Shown: positions 5,179 through 6,740 of the stretch, in pieces | Position numbering within the stretch: position 1 is the stretch's first letter | How the letters are laid out: the number at the start of each line of letters is the position of its first letter | Made by a program: the position numbers and the translations under genes | From: Hyphomicrobiales bacterium | GTDB taxonomy: Bacteria > Pseudomonadota > Alphaproteobacteria > Rhizobiales > Devosiaceae | Direction: 5' to 3' | NCBI GenBank assembly: GCA_026989045.1 | Contig: JALSJY010000007.1 | Location: 1 to 6,740 of the forward strand | DNA length: 6,740 nucleotides | Notes under the pieces: generated by a model | Seen by the model: the letters and a program-made list of their open reading frames with translations, nothing else | What the model was told of the DNA's origin: nothing | The model's database searches: none

Positions 5179-6740
5179 TTTTATCACTCCTTGCGCCAAA
5201 ATTACCTTTATTTATAAGGGCAAGCAATAAAGTGATAGTTGCTGGTGTAATGCCCTCAATTGCCTGCGCTTGCGCTAAGGTTTGAGGTTTTGTTTGAATA
5301 AGAATTTGCCTATTTTCTTCTGACAGTCCAACAATCTGCGAAAAATCTACCCAGCTTGGTATAACGGTTTTTTCAGCTCTTTTCACCGCCTCAATATCCG
5401 CACTCTGTCGCTTAAGATAAACAGAATATCTAGCATCATTATTTAATTGTTCAAAAATATCTGCTTCAATTGTAGTTAATTGCGGCCATATAGCTTCAAT
5501 GTCAGAGAGGTTAACACTTGGATATGATAATAACTCAAAGGCTGAGCGCCTCACCCCATCTAAATTAACACTTAAACCAAATTCCCTGGCTTTATTAGGA
5601 GAAATTTTCAAATCATTGAGCATATCCAAACCCAAGCCCAGTTTTTTCTCTCTTATAGTGAAGCATTTCTCTCGCTCCTTAGAGACTAAACCATGTGCTA
5701 TCCCCACTGGGGTAAGTCTTTGGTCGGCATTATCTGAGCGCAAAAACAATCTAAATTCGGCACGAGAAGTGAACATTCTATAAGGCTCTGATATACCCTT
5801 AGTAACAAGATCATCAATCATCACACCAATATAAGAATTTGTGCGAGAAAGCACCATTACAGGCCTGTCTAGCGCCTTAAGGGCGGCATTTGCGCCAGCA
5901 ATCAAACCCTGTGCTGCAGCCTCTTCATAACCAGTAGTGCCGTTAATTTGTCCCGCCAGAAAAAGCCCTGATAATAACTTTAACTCAAGCGAAGTTTTAA
6001 GTTCTCTTGGGTCAATATAATCATACTCAATTGCGTAACCAGGTTGGGCAATTTCAACATTTTCTAAGCCTTTTAAATTACGTAGAAAATCTAACTGAAC
6101 GTCAGCAGGAAGTGAAGTAGAAAGACCATTAGGATAAATTAAATCATCGTCAAGTCCTTCAGGCTCAAGAAATATTTGATGACTATCACGGTCTGAAAAT
6201 CTTATAATTTTATCTTCTATTGACGGGCAGTAACGTGGCCCCTTAGCCTCTATTTGCCCTGAAAAAATAGCTGACAAATGTAGATTTTTCTCAATAATTT
6301 CATGGACTTGCTTGTTAGTATAGGTAATATGGCAGCTCACCTGTGGATTAGAAATTTTTTCATTCATAAAAGAAAACGGCATAGGCAATTCATCGCCAAC
6401 CTGCTCTTCTAACACAGAAAAATCTATAGATTTTTTAAAAAGGCGGGCAGGTGTTCCTGTTTTTAACCTTCCCAATCTCAAGCCAAGTATTTCTAATCTT
6501 TTTGATAGGCCTAGAACAGACTTATCGCCCATTCTACCAGCCTTGGTTTTTTTATCCCCTTGATGAATAATACCACGCAAAAATGTTCCCGTACATAGTA
6601 CCACAGATTTGGTTGCAAATACCTGCCCGTCTAGTGTTTTTACCGCATTAACAATATTATCTTTAGCCTCAATATCATCAACCTCAGCCTCAATAATAGT
6701 TAGGTTATCGTAATTAAACAAACATTGCTGCATAGCTTGT
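5171..6740 (-). CDS. mnmG: tRNA uridine-5-carboxymethylaminomethyl modification enzyme MnmG (GidA), N-terminus outside window
   Basis: MnmG is the FAD-binding partner of MnmE; together they add the carboxymethylaminomethyl group to the wobble uridine (U34) of certain tRNAs, using NADH and a methylene-folate carbon. The frame is open to the right edge, with codons for Gln-Ala before the first internal Met at 6733, so about 522 residues of a protein usually near 620 are visible and the N-terminal FAD dinucleotide motif is missing. Numbering from Met 6733: VVLCTGTFLRG at 44-54, RLGRLKTGTPAR at 86-97, the family signature GPRYCPSIEDK at 165-175 with the catalytic-type Cys169, and the second signature around GQINGTTGYEEAAAQG at 261-276. 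The helical C-terminal domain that contacts MnmE and tRNA ends with GITPATITLLLALINKG. Its TAA (5173-5171) overlaps the rsmG start. No frameshift is seen. Confidence 0.96.
   Translation of the reverse strand, partial: QAMQQCLFNYDNLTIIEAEVDDIEAKDNIVNAVKTLDGQVFATKSVVLCTGTFLRGIIHQGDKKTKAGRMGDKSVLGLSKRLEILGLRLGRLKTGTPARLFKKSIDFSVLEEQVGDELPMPFSFMNEKISNPQVSCHITYTNKQVHEIIEKNLHLSAIFSGQIEAKGPRYCPSIEDKIIRFSDRDSHQIFLEPEGLDDDLIYPNGLSTSLPADVQLDFLRNLKGLENVEIAQPGYAIEYDYIDPRELKTSLELKLLSGLFLAGQINGTTGYEEAAAQGLIAGANAALKALDRPVMVLSRTNSYIGVMIDDLVTKGISEPYRMFTSRAEFRLFLRSDNADQRLTPVGIAHGLVSKEREKCFTIREKKLGLGLDMLNDLKISPNKAREFGLSVNLDGVRRSAFELLSYPSVNLSDIEAIWPQLTTIEADIFEQLNNDARYSVYLKRQSADIEAVKRAEKTVIPSWVDFSQIVGLSEENRQILIQTKPQTLAQAQAIEGITPATITLLLALINKGNFGARSDKIE
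5187..5192 (-). promoter_or_regulatory. Ribosome binding site that decides the rsmG start
   Basis: The minus strand reads AAGGAG here, the best Shine-Dalgarno match I noticed in the window, within the last codons of mnmG. It is 8 nt upstream of TTG at 5178-5176. No ATG lies at a suitable distance, and the in-frame GTG at 5187-5185 is too close to be served by it. Confidence 0.65.

Overview
The window looks like a chromosomal segment of a low-GC alphaproteobacterium. The evidence is the gene order mnmG-rsmG-parA-parB facing leuS-lptE-holA, an arrangement I know from alphaproteobacteria (Rhizobiales-type genomes especially), together with the protein sequences: the ParB N-terminus with RLGRGLAALIGD, ParA with KGGVGKTTT, and LptE starting its mature part with CSFSPIYG. 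I cannot name a genus. The parABS locus next to mnmG/rsmG suggests the replication origin is not far away; no origin or DnaA-box cluster is visible inside the window.

Left part, plus strand (1-2299): the 3' end of leuS (leucyl-tRNA synthetase), lptE (outer-membrane LPS-assembly lipoprotein) and holA (DNA polymerase III delta subunit). The three genes overlap one another (14 nt and 4 nt), so they are almost certainly co-transcribed and translationally coupled.

Middle (2300-2715): a 416-nt gap between convergent holA and parB with no credible gene. It holds two unrelated inverted-repeat elements. One is about 134 nt with REP/BIME-like arms and strong internal hairpins. The other is about 70 nt, of the TGTCATGCTGAA type, followed by a short T-run. 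Both look like dispersed intergenic palindromic repeats.

Right part, minus strand (6740 down to 2716): mnmG (5' end outside the window), rsmG, parA, parB, read in that order. mnmG and rsmG overlap, rsmG and parA are 9 nt apart, and parA and parB are 48 nt apart with a possible internal promoter. A near-perfect parS centromere site lies inside the rsmG coding sequence, where it encodes Val-Ser-Arg-Glu-Thr. The complete ParA-ParB-parS partition system is therefore contained in the window.

Overall this is a conserved housekeeping region (translation, tRNA and rRNA modification, replication, segregation, envelope assembly). I find no evidence for a new biological system. The points most worth a second look are the dual-use parS/rsmG sequence, the two palindromic elements, the probable TTG start of rsmG and the KVSKS version of the LeuRS signature.
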